Of a stretch of 64,000 nucleotides of DNA, positions 34,489 through 45,032 are shown piece by piece. Position numbers and translations under genes: made by a program. How positions within the stretch are numbered: the stretch's first letter is position 1; every line of letters begins with the position of its first letter. The DNA is taken from positions 13,454,001 to 13,518,000 of the forward strand of contig NC_088314.1 in the NCBI RefSeq assembly GCF_910592395.1, given 5' to 3'. The DNA is from Lineus longissimus. Taxonomy: Eukaryota > Nemertea > Pilidiophora > Heteronemertea > Lineidae. The notes beneath the pieces are model-generated. The model did no database searches. It had not been told where the DNA came from and was given only the letters and a program-made list of their open reading frames with translations.

Positions 34489-35234
34489 AAAGCTTATTTT
34501 AAAGGACAAGCATCAGAGCAATGCCTTTGTTCAAATGGATTTTAATTAAGCATATGTGACCCTTTCCAGCAAAAACAGTCGCATGTCGCTCTGAGCTTGG
34601 CAGGTTGAGATGGACTGTTTGTTCATTTCACTATTGTCTTCCTATTGTGCAATCTGATGACATCAATTTCTTCTATTATCTCATGGTGTTATCTAAGCTC
34701 ACCTTATGCGTTACATGTGCCTGGTATTGTTAGGATGGGTCACATATTTCCTGCACTTTCAGAAAATGTATTGTTTGGGGGATTTACTGAAGCATGTTTT
34801 ATCTTTTGAGGGAAATAGTGGAAGACTCTGTATCTATTAGAATTACATAGAAATCATAACAGGAGGACCCCCTGTCCAACCCTTTCCACCTCCTTACCTG
34901 ACCCATGATGTACCCATGTACATCATGTTTCTTGGCCATATAGCAATCCCAACCGACCGACAACTCCAAAACATTGTCAGAAAGCCAACAAAAACCTTAT
35001 CAGTTGTGCCACTATCTTCATATATCTCCTCAAAAACATCCTCCAGAATCAGTTTCTCTGCCATTTAGGCAAAAACAATTGGAACTTTGGAGTAATTAAG
35101 GCTAAATTAGCGGTAATCAAGCGGTCAAACTCACTCCAACCCATTAGATAAAGTGTTGTGTAGAAGGTAGTTGGTAAAACCTGGATGCAGATTTGGACGC
35201 TAAGTTTTTAGCTGCGCTGAGGTAGGCAAAGTGA
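34489..35234. other. no recognisable feature
   Basis: No gene or repeat supported. Confidence 0.4.
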
Positions 35235-36030
35235 GCTGCTTATTTTCACTCACCCGATTTGTAATGAATTATTTCCATCGACAGGCATCTCCTTGGATCC
35301 AGGCAAGAGCCACTTGCGAGTCTGTGTAGCACTGATACGGGATAGTATCAGGTAATTTCAATGCTGAGCGAGAGAATATCAAAAGACAAGCACACAAGAG
35401 ACTGCCTAGTAATTCAAGACAGGGTAGTGACATCAAGGGCTTCAAGGGGGCCACTTTTGCCTTGGAAATCACCAAAGACATCTCATAGGAACCATCTGAC
35501 CTCAGAACCCTCAAGTAAACACAGGCACCATAGCCCTGTGTAGAGGCATCACCAAATGCATGAAGTTCAATGCCCACTAGAGTTTTCCAAGCCAAGCCTG
35601 AGGTGTAGCACCTAGGAATTCTCCACTGTTTGATCACATCTAATCCTTCTAGCCATGTAAGGAATTTCAACTCAAGGGGTAGGTCCTCGTCCCACTCCAA
35701 ACCCAATCGCCAAATTTCTTGGAAAAGGATTTTCACAACCATGGTAAAAGGAGTCAAGAGTCCAAGGGGGTCAAAGAGCCGCGCAGTGAAGCTGAGAACA
35801 ATCTGCTTGGAACATGCTATTTCCAAGGGTACGGGTACAGAAATACCCTCAAAGAGGAAACAATCCTCCTGGGATAGCCACATCATCCCCAGTACCTTAG
35901 CTGAGTCACAATCCAAGTGCTTTGAACCAAAATCAACTCAGAATTTGTCTTCAAACACCTTACTATTGGACTTACACTTGGCAAAATCTATCCTGGTTTC
36001 ACCTACAATGTCTCTGGCCCAATCAAACAT
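35235..36030 (-). pseudogene. BEL/Pao pol fragment (RT C-terminus and RNase H)
   Basis: The minus-strand frame carries the RT-connection (ARLFDPLGLLTPFTMVVKIL) and the RNase H start (HAFGDASTQGYGACVYLR, with its Asp). The LPCLELLGSLL block and CYTDSQVALAWIQG (third acidic site) follow, and TAA replaces a codon right after WIQGDACRWK. An upstream piece to about 36,030 (KCKSNSKVFEDKF) precedes another in-frame stop. No integrase, protease, gag or LTR is attached. It abuts the transposase pseudogene at 36,037 on the opposite strand. Confidence 0.9.
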
Positions 36031-36036
36031 GTAAAA

Positions 36037-37106
36037 ATGGTGGCAGATTTGAACTTGAGAGAGTTGGCCTTGTTGTCGGACGACGATGACCTTCTTGTTT
36101 ATAGTTAAGAAGATGTGAAACCATCATCGTCAACCTTTGACCCAACTTACAATCGTTTCAACATAAATCAGATAAGAGATGAGCAAGCCAAAGTAATGTT
36201 TCGGTTTGCAAAAGAGCAAATCACCCAAATGGTCGTTGCTCTAGGTATCCCACCTGTTTACAAAGCAGCTGATAGGTCTATCGTTACTGGTCATGATGGG
36301 CTGTGTATGCTGCTCCGACGTTTGGTTTATCCAAATAGGCTTTGCGAGTTAGAAAAAGAGTTTGGAAGGCCCAAAAGTGTTTTGTCCGCAATAATCACAA
36401 CAGTCCTTGAAGATGTCGATTTGCACTTTAGAACGAAGTTCACAGACCTGGATGCCCATCCATGGATGACCATAGCCACCATTCATCACTTCGCCGATGC
36501 TGTCCACGAGAAGGGAGCTGCTCTTAGGAATTGTTGGGGTTCATTGATGGTACACCCAGGCCGATTTGCCGACCAACAGTCAACCAAAGGCTATGCTTTA
36601 GTGGACATAAAAGGGTGCACTGTCTTAAGTTCCAATCCGTTGTGGCTCCCAATGGTCTCATCGTTAATCTTTACGGACCTATTGAGGGACGTAGACATGA
36701 TTCAGGCATGCTGAGAATGAGCAACCTATTGCCGGAGTTGGTTAGGGTCAACTACAGGTTGATTGATAACACACCTATGTGTCTCTATGGGGATCCGGCT
36801 TTTCCCATCAGGGATCAGCTTCCAGCACAATTCAGGGGTGCCGTTGTGACTGACGAGCAAAGGGCTTTCAACAAAAGCATGAGTGCCGTACATGAATGCG
36901 TGGAATGGCAATTTGGAAAAATTGTGTCGAACTTCGCTTTCTTGGACTTCAAAAAAAACTTGAAATTGTCCCTCCAGCCTGTTGGCAAATTGTACATTGT
37001 AGGGGCTTTGTTTTCAAATCGCCACACCTGTCTGAATGGCTTGGTCACCAGCACGTATTTCAGTGTTGACCCACCAGCACTGGAAGACTACTTGGCCTTG
37101 CAATAG
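36037..37106 (+). pseudogene. PIF/Harbinger-type transposase (HARBI1-like), broken
   Basis: DDE-type transposase of the DDE_Tnp_4 family. The likely start ATG is at 36,037, followed by REL and an acidic DDDD stretch. A TAA at 36,106-36,108 breaks the frame, which reopens to 36,714. A frameshift near 36,535 moves the remainder to another frame (to 37,106). Catalytic signatures are visible: FIDGTPRPICRP (first Asp), GPIEGRRHDSGML (second Asp) and CVEWQFGKIVSNFAFLD (Glu). YGDPAFPI also fits the family. No terminal inverted repeats or trinucleotide duplication were found, so the element ends are unknown. Confidence 0.9.
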
Positions 37107-37918
37107 GGCTTTATTGAGGACAATCAATGTCTTAGTGACAAAAGAAGATTAGTGAAGACAAAACGTTTAGGTCATCCTCCTATAACCAGATGGCAGCACC
37201 CTACGGTGTAAGATATCAAAGTCAACTTCACGGGGGGGGGTCAAGTACATGTACATTTAGTCTTCCAGTGCTAGTTGGGTCCACACTGAAATAGGTGCGA
37301 GTGACATGATAAGATGATAGAAGTTACTAGTACAGCAGAACCTCACCTTTAGCGGCCAGTGCACACTCAATAAGGATGTCCCTTCTATGGACAACTGTTC
37401 AATCATTACCTAATCAGTCGTTAGACTTGACAATTATTAAGGACAGTACTTCTCACGTCTTCCTTAGGTTTGCTTATAGAGGTTCTATAGTTTATCCAAA
37501 GTCAAGTTAAGTCTCAACGCTCTTCGACTTCATTCAGTCTCTTCTATTGGACTGTTCTCTTTTGCACATGTCCTAGTTGAGTTTGAATAGTAATAGTACC
37601 GTCACCTGGTGTTTCAGTTTTGCTTGAATTTCCAAGGTTGAACATGAAAGTACAGCATCAAATTTATTTATGTCGAACAATATGAAAGTAACTCTAAAAC
37701 ATCTCATGTTAACATTTATGTTTAATTTGAAAATAAACTTTTAACAACTTTCACAACAACTATATATTGTCAGATTACTGGTCCTTATAATATGCAATAG
37801 CAGATTATGACCAAAACAATTCCTGGCCAAGGCACAAAAGGTACAAGGCCAAGGTACACAGAAAACAATGTAACAATACATGGTAATTAATGCATCAAGA
37901 TGGAAACTGAATGGTGTT
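37107..37918. other. no gene; contains one small MITE relic
   Basis: A degraded pogo-like MITE occupies 37,334-37,490 (separate entry). A poly-G tract lies near 37,232. Nothing else is supported. Confidence 0.4.
37334..37490. mobile_element. degraded pogo-like MITE (157 bp)
   Basis: The left end CAGCAGAACCTCACC follows TA. The right end is gaggttctatag, the inverted counterpart of the CAGTAGAACCTC terminus seen at 931, 1,924 and 18,827. The interior has aaggatgtccct and ttaaggacagta, similar to those copies. Confidence 0.55.
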
Positions 37919-38062
37919 GACCAGTATGAATACATCAAGATCAGAGCTAGGTCTTCTACCATGGAAGCTGAGTGGGTTTCACCAGTATGAATACATCAAG
38001 ATCAGAGCTAGGTCTTCTAACATGGAAGCTGAGTGGGTTTCACCAGTATGAATACATCAAGA
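37919..38062 (+). repeat. 61-bp tandem repeat, 2.3 copies
   Basis: Unit ccagtatgaatacatcaaga..tcagagctaggtcttct..catggaagctgagtgggttt starts at 37,921 and 37,982, with a partial copy from 38,043. The copies differ at one or two bases. The array ends exactly where the Gypsy pol reading frame is cut off. Confidence 0.9.
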
Positions 38063-38938
38063 TTTCATTTCATTAGCTACTATCACTGGTGCGCTAGCCC
38101 AAGGACTTTTAGAAGGCTCCATGATTCCTCGCTCTAATCCGTCTCGAACGGCAGCCTTGATTTCATGTTCCTTCTTGTAGCCTTGTCTCCGCAAGGGCAA
38201 GCGAAAAGGTCTATTAGTTCCTGTGTCAATCTCATGGCTGATCATATCTGTACATCCGATGTCTGTTGGTGAAGTAGAGAAAGTTGAACTATACTTGATC
38301 AAAAGTGAGGCAAGCTGCTGTTTCTGCTTGGCATCTAGTTCCTTACTGGATCTATTGTATAAGTCAGTTAGATGAGATGGTATGTCCTCTTCCAACTCCT
38401 CCCAGGATCGCACAGCAAAACAATCCATGGAACCCAGAGGAGTTGGGTCGGCAGTATGTTCGTAAGTCTCATCAGGCTCCTCAGCATGAAAGTCCCCCGT
38501 TGGGAAAACATATCCAACAACAGCGCCTTTCGGAAGAGTGATGGATTCCTCATTTGGATTATATAGCTGTACTGGAGTCCTCCGTTGTTTCTTGGATTGA
38601 ACTGTCACTGACTTTGCTGGTAGGACACTATGCCTCTGAATGAAGAAGATACTGGGTTCGAAAATAACCTCCTGTCTAGTCCTAAAAGGACTTTTCAATT
38701 TAGCAGATAGGGCAACTTCATCTCCAGGTGGGAGTGTAACAGCTTCAGACAGACAGACTGAATGTGGCAGAAGGCTATGCTTTACACCATCCATGGGGTA
38801 ATCCATTCCATTGAAAGTATAGGTACCTAAACTATACTTGATATCAATGTTAAACTTTTCCATAAATTCAGTACCCCAAATCCCGTCCATGCCATCAAGC
38901 TCGGCCACAGTCATCTGGAATGTAAAAATTTGCACCAT
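38057..38938 (-). pseudogene. Gypsy protease end, linker and RT start, truncated
   Basis: 293 codons. The start (VAELDGMDGIWGTEFMEKFN) completes the protease. A long linker rich in Glu/Pro follows. The C-terminal 60 residues are the opening of a Ty3/Gypsy reverse transcriptase (HEIDTGTNRPFRLPLRRQGY, then GIMEPSKSPWASAPVIV). The frame ends at the 61-bp tandem repeat before any catalytic RT motif. An ATG at 38,938 is only the first in this frame. The natural protein would be reached by frameshifting or is broken. Confidence 0.88.
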
Positions 38939-39128
38939 GTACGCGTATCGGCATGATTACTTTGCCCAAGATCTTCAACGATGACTGGCCATCCGCCATG
39001 GTGATACATTCCCTAGAGCGTTGTAAAGGAGGACGATATAGTTTTGGAATCCTAAAATAAGCTCTTGAAGAGAGAAAAGTGGAAACAGAACCAGTGTTCA
39101 ATAAAAAACAGCTAGGAAGTCCATTCAA
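38895..39128 (-). pseudogene. Gypsy protease, frame 1, active-site Asp replaced
   Basis: A retropepsin fold is indicated by the segment at the N-terminal end, LLNTGSVSTFLS, where active enzymes have DTG or DSG. The catalytic Asp is Asn here. Downstream, KILGKVIMPIRVHG matches the usual flap-distal strand. The frame then runs into a stop, while the neighbouring frame (38,938 downward) continues the protein. The switch falls at a short A/T run near 38,926-38,930. Inactive protease. Confidence 0.8.
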
Positions 39129-39232
39129 ATAGGTGGTTATGTAGGTCCTTGAAATACAGGAGCAAGATGCAGCTACGTTTCCTTTTTCCTTTTTGTTGCC
39201 ATGACCTTGGGCTCCTGTGACAGGGGCATGGC

Positions 39233-40564
39233 TTACTGGTTTAAAGGATCATGATTTGCTGCTGCTGGTGTACCACCCTCTACTGGTACTTGCATTTGAC
39301 CCTCAAAATGGCGCTGTGCATAAGGACACTCTCTCCAAAAGTGGTCAGGAGAATTACATATATTACAGCGTCGGTCATTTCTATCAAAGCGGCGGTCTTG
39401 ATGGTTGTACCGGCCTCGGCCTCTTCCACGTCCGCGGCCTCTACCTCTTCCAGGAGCTTGACTATTGTCGCGAGGTTCCTGAGGTGGGTCCCTTACCAAA
39501 GATGCAACTGGCACTGAGGTGGTTGACTTGTTTCTGACTGCCTGATTGGTTGCCAGGAGATGATTCTCGTATGATTTCGCTTGCTGAAGGATTTGATTCA
39601 GAGGCCTGTCTTTGTAGGCATACAATTTATCACCTAGGGGCGTATCTCGTAGGGCAAGATAAAATTCCAGACCAAGATCCTTCCTCATTACCCCATGTGC
39701 CCTCTTAGAGTATAGGTTGAAGCGAAAAGCAAGGTCATCGAGGGACTCGCCTTCCTCTCTCCTGGCATCACGTAATGTAGTCATCCATAGTGATCTTTCT
39801 CCCACATAGTGGTTTTCAAGCTCTTCCACCAGGGTGGAATAGGTTACATCTTTACCCTGAAGGTCTAAGTTGGCTAGTACCTTTGCTGCTCTGCCCTCCA
39901 GCTTCTCTCGCAGGGCCTTCAACTTGTCCTCTTCGTCCCAACCTCTGGTAATTGCTGCAAAATTTGCCAAATAGGCTTCCACGTCTATCTTGGTGTCATC
40001 AAAAACAGGTATCTTTGCTCTGCGGGTGGTGTTCTCCGTCATTCCTGACCCAAAAGAGCAGTTATTATAGTGATTGACAACTGGTGGTGATGTTCGCGGT
40101 GCTGGTACAGGCCTTTCACGATCTGCCCTTTTCCTTCTTGGAGTTGTCCAGCTTTCCGGATCTGGGGTCACAGGGTCATCATTAGGGTAACTGGAAATCA
40201 CTGGTGACCAGTGGATGGCAGCCATTGGTGTTTCTGGGTAAGATGTAGCCCTAGGCGGGACCTGAGACATCGGGGTCGATGTAACCGGTGCTGCTGTACT
40301 TTCAGTTGGAATGAATGTCTCCTCCATATCAACTGGGTCATATGATGTTGCATCTCCCAGAGTGAGCATAGAAAAGACACTGAAAAGCTTCTTTTTTATG
40401 GATCCAAACAGTGTTTTAGGTTGCCTTGGCTGTACTACTGGTGATCGCGGTTGAGGAGTGGGAGCTTGCCGTCTAGGTGGCACCACAGGTACAACCCCCG
40501 GAAGCCCTCTATTACGGAGTCGCATTCCCTCATGGACCTCTACTGGGACTTCATCATCACTCAT
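39233..40564 (-). CDS. Gypsy gag polyprotein
   Basis: 443 codons, uninterrupted. The N-terminal 170 residues are Pro-rich and basic. A capsid-like retrotransposon gag region (about 180-310) includes VFDDTKIDVEAYLANFAAI and RREEGESLDDLAFRF. An RG-rich tract lies near 373-390 (RGRGRGRGRGRGR), followed by one zinc knuckle, CNICNSPDHFWRECP (CX2CX4HX4C, about 402-416). It would bind and package the element RNA. The ATG fits the proposed leader just upstream. The protease frame begins about 100 bases downstream in another frame. Confidence 0.9.
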   Translation of the reverse strand: MSDDEVPVEVHEGMRLRNRGLPGVVPVVPPRRQAPTPQPRSPVVQPRQPKTLFGSIKKKLFSVFSMLTLGDATSYDPVDMEETFIPTESTAAPVTSTPMSQVPPRATSYPETPMAAIHWSPVISSYPNDDPVTPDPESWTTPRRKRADRERPVPAPRTSPPVVNHYNNCSFGSGMTENTTRRAKIPVFDDTKIDVEAYLANFAAITRGWDEEDKLKALREKLEGRAAKVLANLDLQGKDVTYSTLVEELENHYVGERSLWMTTLRDARREEGESLDDLAFRFNLYSKRAHGVMRKDLGLEFYLALRDTPLGDKLYAYKDRPLNQILQQAKSYENHLLATNQAVRNKSTTSVPVASLVRDPPQEPRDNSQAPGRGRGRGRGRGRGRYNHQDRRFDRNDRRCNICNSPDHFWRECPYAQRHFEGQMQVPVEGGTPAAANHDPLNQ

Positions 40565-40600
40565 GTTTACTGAGTTAGCAGCACCAATTTAAATCATAAA

Positions 40601-41263
40601 ATGCACAAAAACACCAAGATGTTTCAGTCACATATGCCACAAAGCAAGGCAAAATGTGGAGATGATCATGCACTCACTGACTTTTCACCACACAATCATG
40701 TACCTAACATGCATCAAACATACAACATGTGCATACTATAAATGCATACTGTATGTATACACACCAACCTGAAACTAAACATGCACAAAGTGTAATGTAC
40801 CAATGACATTCAAAATGTACAGGTGACAACTACATACAATGTGTGATATTATGACAATGACATCCAAAATGTACAGGTGACAACTACATACAATGTCATG
40901 TACTGCACCCAATGAATCAAACAACAGTAAATGTTGGCCTAAATCATGCACTGTAAAGAAACCAACATTTATATACAGTCAGCAGTTTGGACTAGAAGGG
41001 GTTGATATTACAACCCAACACTTTTCTACTCAACTTGGTGTACTCTCTTACCCAATTATAGATATTTGCCTTGGGCCTATTTCTATGCAGGGCACATATT
41101 CACAATAAAATATTTCACAGTTCCCTGTAAAAAAGAGCACAAAATGACATGAAATATATTCAAAGGCCTAGCCTTAATGTGTAACCAAGTACATGCAACA
41201 ACTAAATTGAGTTCAGAATATCTCAAAATGTTCGAACAAGTAGCAAAAATAGTCTATTGTCAC
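40601..41263. repeat. putative leader/LTR region with 54-bp direct repeat
   Basis: Contains a 42-bp sequence (caatgacattcaaaatgtac, then aggtgacaactacatacaatgt) at 40,801-40,842 and again at 40,855-40,896, with one mismatch. The sequence also has many tgcatac/gtatgcat motifs. If the Gypsy 5' LTR ends near 40,594 it would lie here, but there is no partner LTR to compare. No gene. Confidence 0.5.
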
Positions 41264-41881
41264 TCAGTTGGGCAGCTCACTGCAAGGCATGAATGATCCC
41301 AAGTCCAATTCACACAGCTTTCCGTACACTGAAATGTACAATTCAAGTCCTCTTGGGGAAGTAATGTGGATATCATCGCGGGTAAGATTGTTGTTTAGGT
41401 TCACTAAAACACTCCGATCATGCTTATACGCTTTGATCCTAGGATTATCCACAACTAGATTCCTTATCCTCTCATTGAAAATCTGCCTAAACTGCTCAAA
41501 GTTGCTGCAGACTTCTTTGTGCCTGCTGCGGCAACGGCGCTTCACAACCAGGCAGATGACCACTGCCTTTACTTGGAGCGAATTGGCCAAATTCACCAGT
41601 CTACTGGCCAGGACATTAACATCAGAAACTGATCTGGCCTCACATAAATCGTTTGTTCCTAGTTCCAGAATAACTAGATCCGGTCTCATCCGAGCCACAG
41701 CAGAAGTTATGATAGAGGGTTCTACCAACTTTAGACCACCTTGTCCCTCAATGAATACTTCCTCCCTCGGGAGTCCTATTTCTGATGCAAAGTTACATTC
41801 GTGGGGGCCACTACCAGCACGAAGGATCAAGAAGTCCTTGAACCTCCTAATAAATGAGTGCCCCGTTATGAGAATCTTCAT
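41264..41881 (-). CDS. SGNH-hydrolase-like protein (205 aa)
   Basis: Single-domain GDSL/SGNH esterase-like fold. Catalytic blocks are in order. Block I is ILITGHSF (Ser9), block II is QGGLKLV (Gly near 48-50), block III is ILELGTND (Gly75, Asn77) and block V is RDDIHITSPRG (Asp169/170, His172). No signal peptide or membrane segment is seen, so the product is cytosolic if made. The frame is intact among heavily decayed neighbours. Intron-less proteins of this type occur in many marine invertebrate genomes and as domains in some retroelement ORF1 proteins. It lies 700 bp upstream of Gypsy gag on the same strand, so it may be element-borne or an independent gene. Substrate unknown. Confidence 0.75.
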   Translation of the reverse strand: MKILITGHSFIRRFKDFLILRAGSGPHECNFASEIGLPREEVFIEGQGGLKLVEPSIITSAVARMRPDLVILELGTNDLCEARSVSDVNVLASRLVNLANSLQVKAVVICLVVKRRCRSRHKEVCSNFEQFRQIFNERIRNLVVDNPRIKAYKHDRSVLVNLNNNLTRDDIHITSPRGLELYISVYGKLCELDLGSFMPCSELPN

Positions 41882-41884
41882 TTA

Positions 41885-42469
41885 GTAGCACGAAAAATAA
41901 ACACCACAATCAAATTCAGTTCAGCTTGGTCATTTCTTTGCATGCTACACATACGTGACGTCATGGTTAGAACATGCATGGAACATGCATGCATGTACAC
42001 TGTACAGAGCGCGGCAGCCGCGTAATCCCATTATTTCAAACGGATTTTCTATCAATTAAACGTCATTTTCGTTATGTACAACAAGCTCGGTCCTGCCGAC
42101 AGGTCGCCAGATGCATTGTCAGGGCGGGGATTATACCCCGGGCCTCGTATCCCTGATATGCGGGGTGGTTTTTAGGACGGATTCCACAGAATAAAACCGA
42201 AGACGAAACTCGTGGTACTTCTATCTTATTACTTCTCATGAAACTGGGCACTAAAACCCATACAGTTGCGGTAGATGCTAAATACAATACAGGCTGTAGG
42301 CCCTATAGGTGTTGTAATGTATGCATACACTGCAAGATATCTGCATGTATCTTCATGCATCTACTGTAGGCCCTATAGGTGTTAATTGTAGTGTATGCAT
42401 ACACTGCAAGATATCTGCATGGGAGCTCAATACACATCAATCAGTCTGTTAGATCATAATTCTACAGGC
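41885..42469. other. intergenic; short tandem duplication
   Basis: A 60-70 bp block (taggccctataggtgttg..tgtatgcatacactgcaaga..tatctgcatg) occurs twice, at about 42,296-42,351 and 42,366-42,421. A cgcgt at 42,470-42,474 is the left target duplication of the BEL element. No gene. Confidence 0.6.
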
Positions 42470-42474
42470 CGCGT

Positions 42475-42929
42475 TGTGATGTGACACTATCAAGGAAAGC
42501 AACGACGATTTCGACTCTAAGAAGACGTCTATTTATCTCGTAGTATAGGCATAGGGTTAAACTGAAAATACAAAAGTGACAACTGTCACAACCTTGACAG
42601 GCGCTCAAAGACAAAGGACTAGACGGGATGTCCCACCCACAGGCGCCCTCTATACTGAGGACGGCCAAACTAAACCAGTGACACGCACTTTGCTTAAGTC
42701 TCAATTTACACAAATGTACTAGGTGGGCTATTCTAACATGATACATACATCTTGTTGTTAGTTTCCTCTTTCATAGTGTCCTAAATGAATGCTGATCACA
42801 GCATCATTTACTACTGTAAAAGGCGGAATCATCCGCGGAACAACGAACCCAAAATGGCCGTTTTAGCAATAAAATGTTGGTAATGCACCAATTCTGGAGC
42901 GGCCGTGAACACCGCAAGACGACACGACA
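42475..42929 (-). repeat. 3' LTR of BEL element
   Basis: 455 bp. On the minus strand it starts TGTCGTGTCGTCTTGCGG and ends CACATCACA. Matches the LTR at 48,805-49,259 with about ten substitutions and no length difference. The flank at 42,930-42,945 (minus TTGGGGCCGCTA) may be a weak polypurine tract. Confidence 0.97.
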
Positions 42930-43241
42930 TAGCGGCCCCAATAAGCTGACTGAGCCTTTATGCAGCTTATTATACAACCAGGAGTGTCGCTTCTAACTTA
43001 TCCACAATAGATCTTAAATCAACCTGTCCTTCATTGTCCAACGGAATGTCACTACACTGCATATAGTAATTAGTCCAAAGAGATTGTCAATCCCAGAGTC
43101 TAGCATTTAACCAGTAAGATACCTGACTCAATGATCACAAGAACCAAAGGCATCGATTATGCAAGTAACAACCAAGAGCAGCGATCCGCCTACACTCTCA
43201 GTACTAAATAAAACATCAAACATAATGAACGTCCTGAATTC
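42930..43241. other. BEL 3' untranslated region
   Basis: Lies between the end of the integrase frame and the 3' LTR. No ORF of interest. Confidence 0.7.
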
Positions 43242-45032
43242 TCACTCCATCAAACGAATGAAGTAAACGATAAAGAGCGCAATTCGGAGAATTCCGTCAT
43301 CCTTCATCATGACTAGATCACCTTCCTGAATATTACGCCGAGGTGTCAACCATTTTGACCGTTGCTGGAGACTGGGTAGGTACTCTGACATCCAGCGTTT
43401 CCAGAACTGCTCCGACAGGTATTGAATCTTCCTCCATTCTTTCCTACGGAGGCCATCCTCCTTCGTGAACACCCCTGGTGGCAGACCTGCCACTTTCCGC
43501 TGCAGCAACAAATGGTTCGGTGTCAAGGCCTCCAAATCATTGATGTCCTCAGACACAGCACAAAGAGGTCGATTGTTCAGGATGGCTTCGACTTCAGCAA
43601 ATAGGGTCCTAATCTGGAATTCAGTCAACAATCGGTCCTCAGCAAGTACCCTGAGATGACGCTTCGTAGATTGGACCAATCTCTCCCAGACTCCACTCAT
43701 ATGGGCAGCAGTAGGGGGATGGAACTCCCATTTAACCCCTTTCTGTTGTAGCTCTTTCTGGATTTTCTCGTGATTCCATTCAGCAACGGACTCCTGCAGT
43801 TTCCGATTGGCTCCCACAAAGTTGGATCCGTGATCAGATCTGATCTCCTCTGGCGGCCCCCTGTGACAGATGAATTGACGCAACACCATGATGAAGTCAT
43901 CCATACTCAATGAAGGCGCCACTTCCAGGTACACCGCTCGTGAGTTGAGGCAAGTGAATAGACATCCCCAACATTTCTTGGTCTTGTTGAGTCCCCACTT
44001 GAGTTGCATAGGTCCGAAGAAGTCGACTCCCGTAAATGTGAATGGTGGTTGGTATGGTACGAGGCGACAGGGTGGTAACTGTCCCATCAACTGCTCCATG
44101 ACACGCCCGTTGGCAATACGATACTTGATGCAGTTTCTGACGATCGACTTAGCCAGTCCTTTCCCTCGGATAACCCAAAACTCTAGCCTGGACTCGGCTA
44201 GAGTCTGTTCTCTACCAGCGTGAGCAAGCTTCTCGTGGTAATGTCGCATGACCCTGACAGTCACAGGGTGATCACGAGGCAAAATGATTGGGTGTTTCTC
44301 GTCCCAGGATAGGATGACAGCTCTTTCTAAGCGACCCCCAACTCGGAGCAATCCGTCAACGACGATTGGCCTCAAATTGGTCAGTTTGCTCCCTTCCTTG
44401 ATTTCATCCCCTGCTTGGATTGTGGCGATCTCTTCGGCAAAGGTTTCAGCTTGGACAATACGAGAGACGACCCTGGCGGCCCCTTGAATCTCCTCGACAG
44501 ACAGGCCACCTTGGACAGTGACATGTTTCTTGTCCTTGATCCATTGACAGAACCGTAGCAACCAGGCAACCATTCTCAGCAGAAACTTCCATGAACCGTA
44601 GTAGTAGATTACACGGCTCAATCCATGCTGTTCAGGCGCTACCATCTCAGTGTCCTTGACCCTTGTCGAGACTTGACAGACCTGCTGACTTCCCTTGCGT
44701 ACCTCAGGGTCAGATTCTGCTAGTGGTTGGACTTCACTATTCAGCCACTGGTCCTCATCCTGCCACAAGAACTCTGGGCCATTCCACCATCCGTCTTGAC
44801 TGGCTAGTTTCTGAGGGGAAAGTCCCCTTGATGCAAAGTCGGATGGGTTCGACACTCCTGGACAGTGTCTCCACTGGTTGGGACTGGTGGCATCACGAAT
44901 ATCAGCTATCCGGTTGGCGACGTACGTGTGGAATCGCTTGGATTCATTCTTAATGTACTGTAGTACTGTCATAGAGTCAGTCCAAAAAACCACTCCATTG
45001 ATGGGGTAGGTCAACTCCTCCTTGACAGTCAA
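43242..45032 (-). pseudogene. BEL RNase H end, integrase and DUF5641
   Basis: Opens inside RNase H (VVFWTDSMTVLQYIKNESKR), so about 110 residues are missing upstream. The integrase zinc-binding region keeps HYHEKLAHAG, but its CxxC is CIKY, losing one cysteine. The integrase core is intact: VDFFGPM (Asp), RSDHGSNF (Asp), SGVWERLVQS (Glu). The DUF5641 chromodomain-like end (WKRWMSEYLPSLQQRSKW, EGDLVMMKDD) finishes in unrelated residues, suggesting a late frameshift near 43,290. Predicted inactive. Confidence 0.93.

Larger units (their letters stand above)
38057..40600 (-). mobile_element. Gypsy/Ty3-like retrotransposon, 3'-truncated
   Basis: Gag, protease and the start of reverse transcriptase are present in order. 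RT core, RNase H, integrase and the 3' LTR are missing, because pol stops at a 61-bp tandem repeat at about 38,062. Just upstream of gag the minus strand reads ttggtgctgctaactcagta, which could contain a primer-binding site (TGGTGCTG), placing the end of a 5' LTR near 40,594. No second LTR copy was found to confirm that. Confidence 0.85.

Noticed and set aside
35630-36034. Plus-strand 134-codon ORF
   Set aside because: Antisense to the BEL RT/RNase H fragment; Ser/Lys-rich shadow without motifs.
41268-41885. Plus-strand 205-codon ORF overlapping the SGNH gene
   Set aside because: Exact antisense shadow. The minus strand carries the recognisable catalytic blocks.
42100-42170. tRNA-like T-arm (ggggtataatccccgcc on the minus strand)
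   Set aside because: No matching A box or acceptor stem could be found. Not enough for a tRNA or SINE call.
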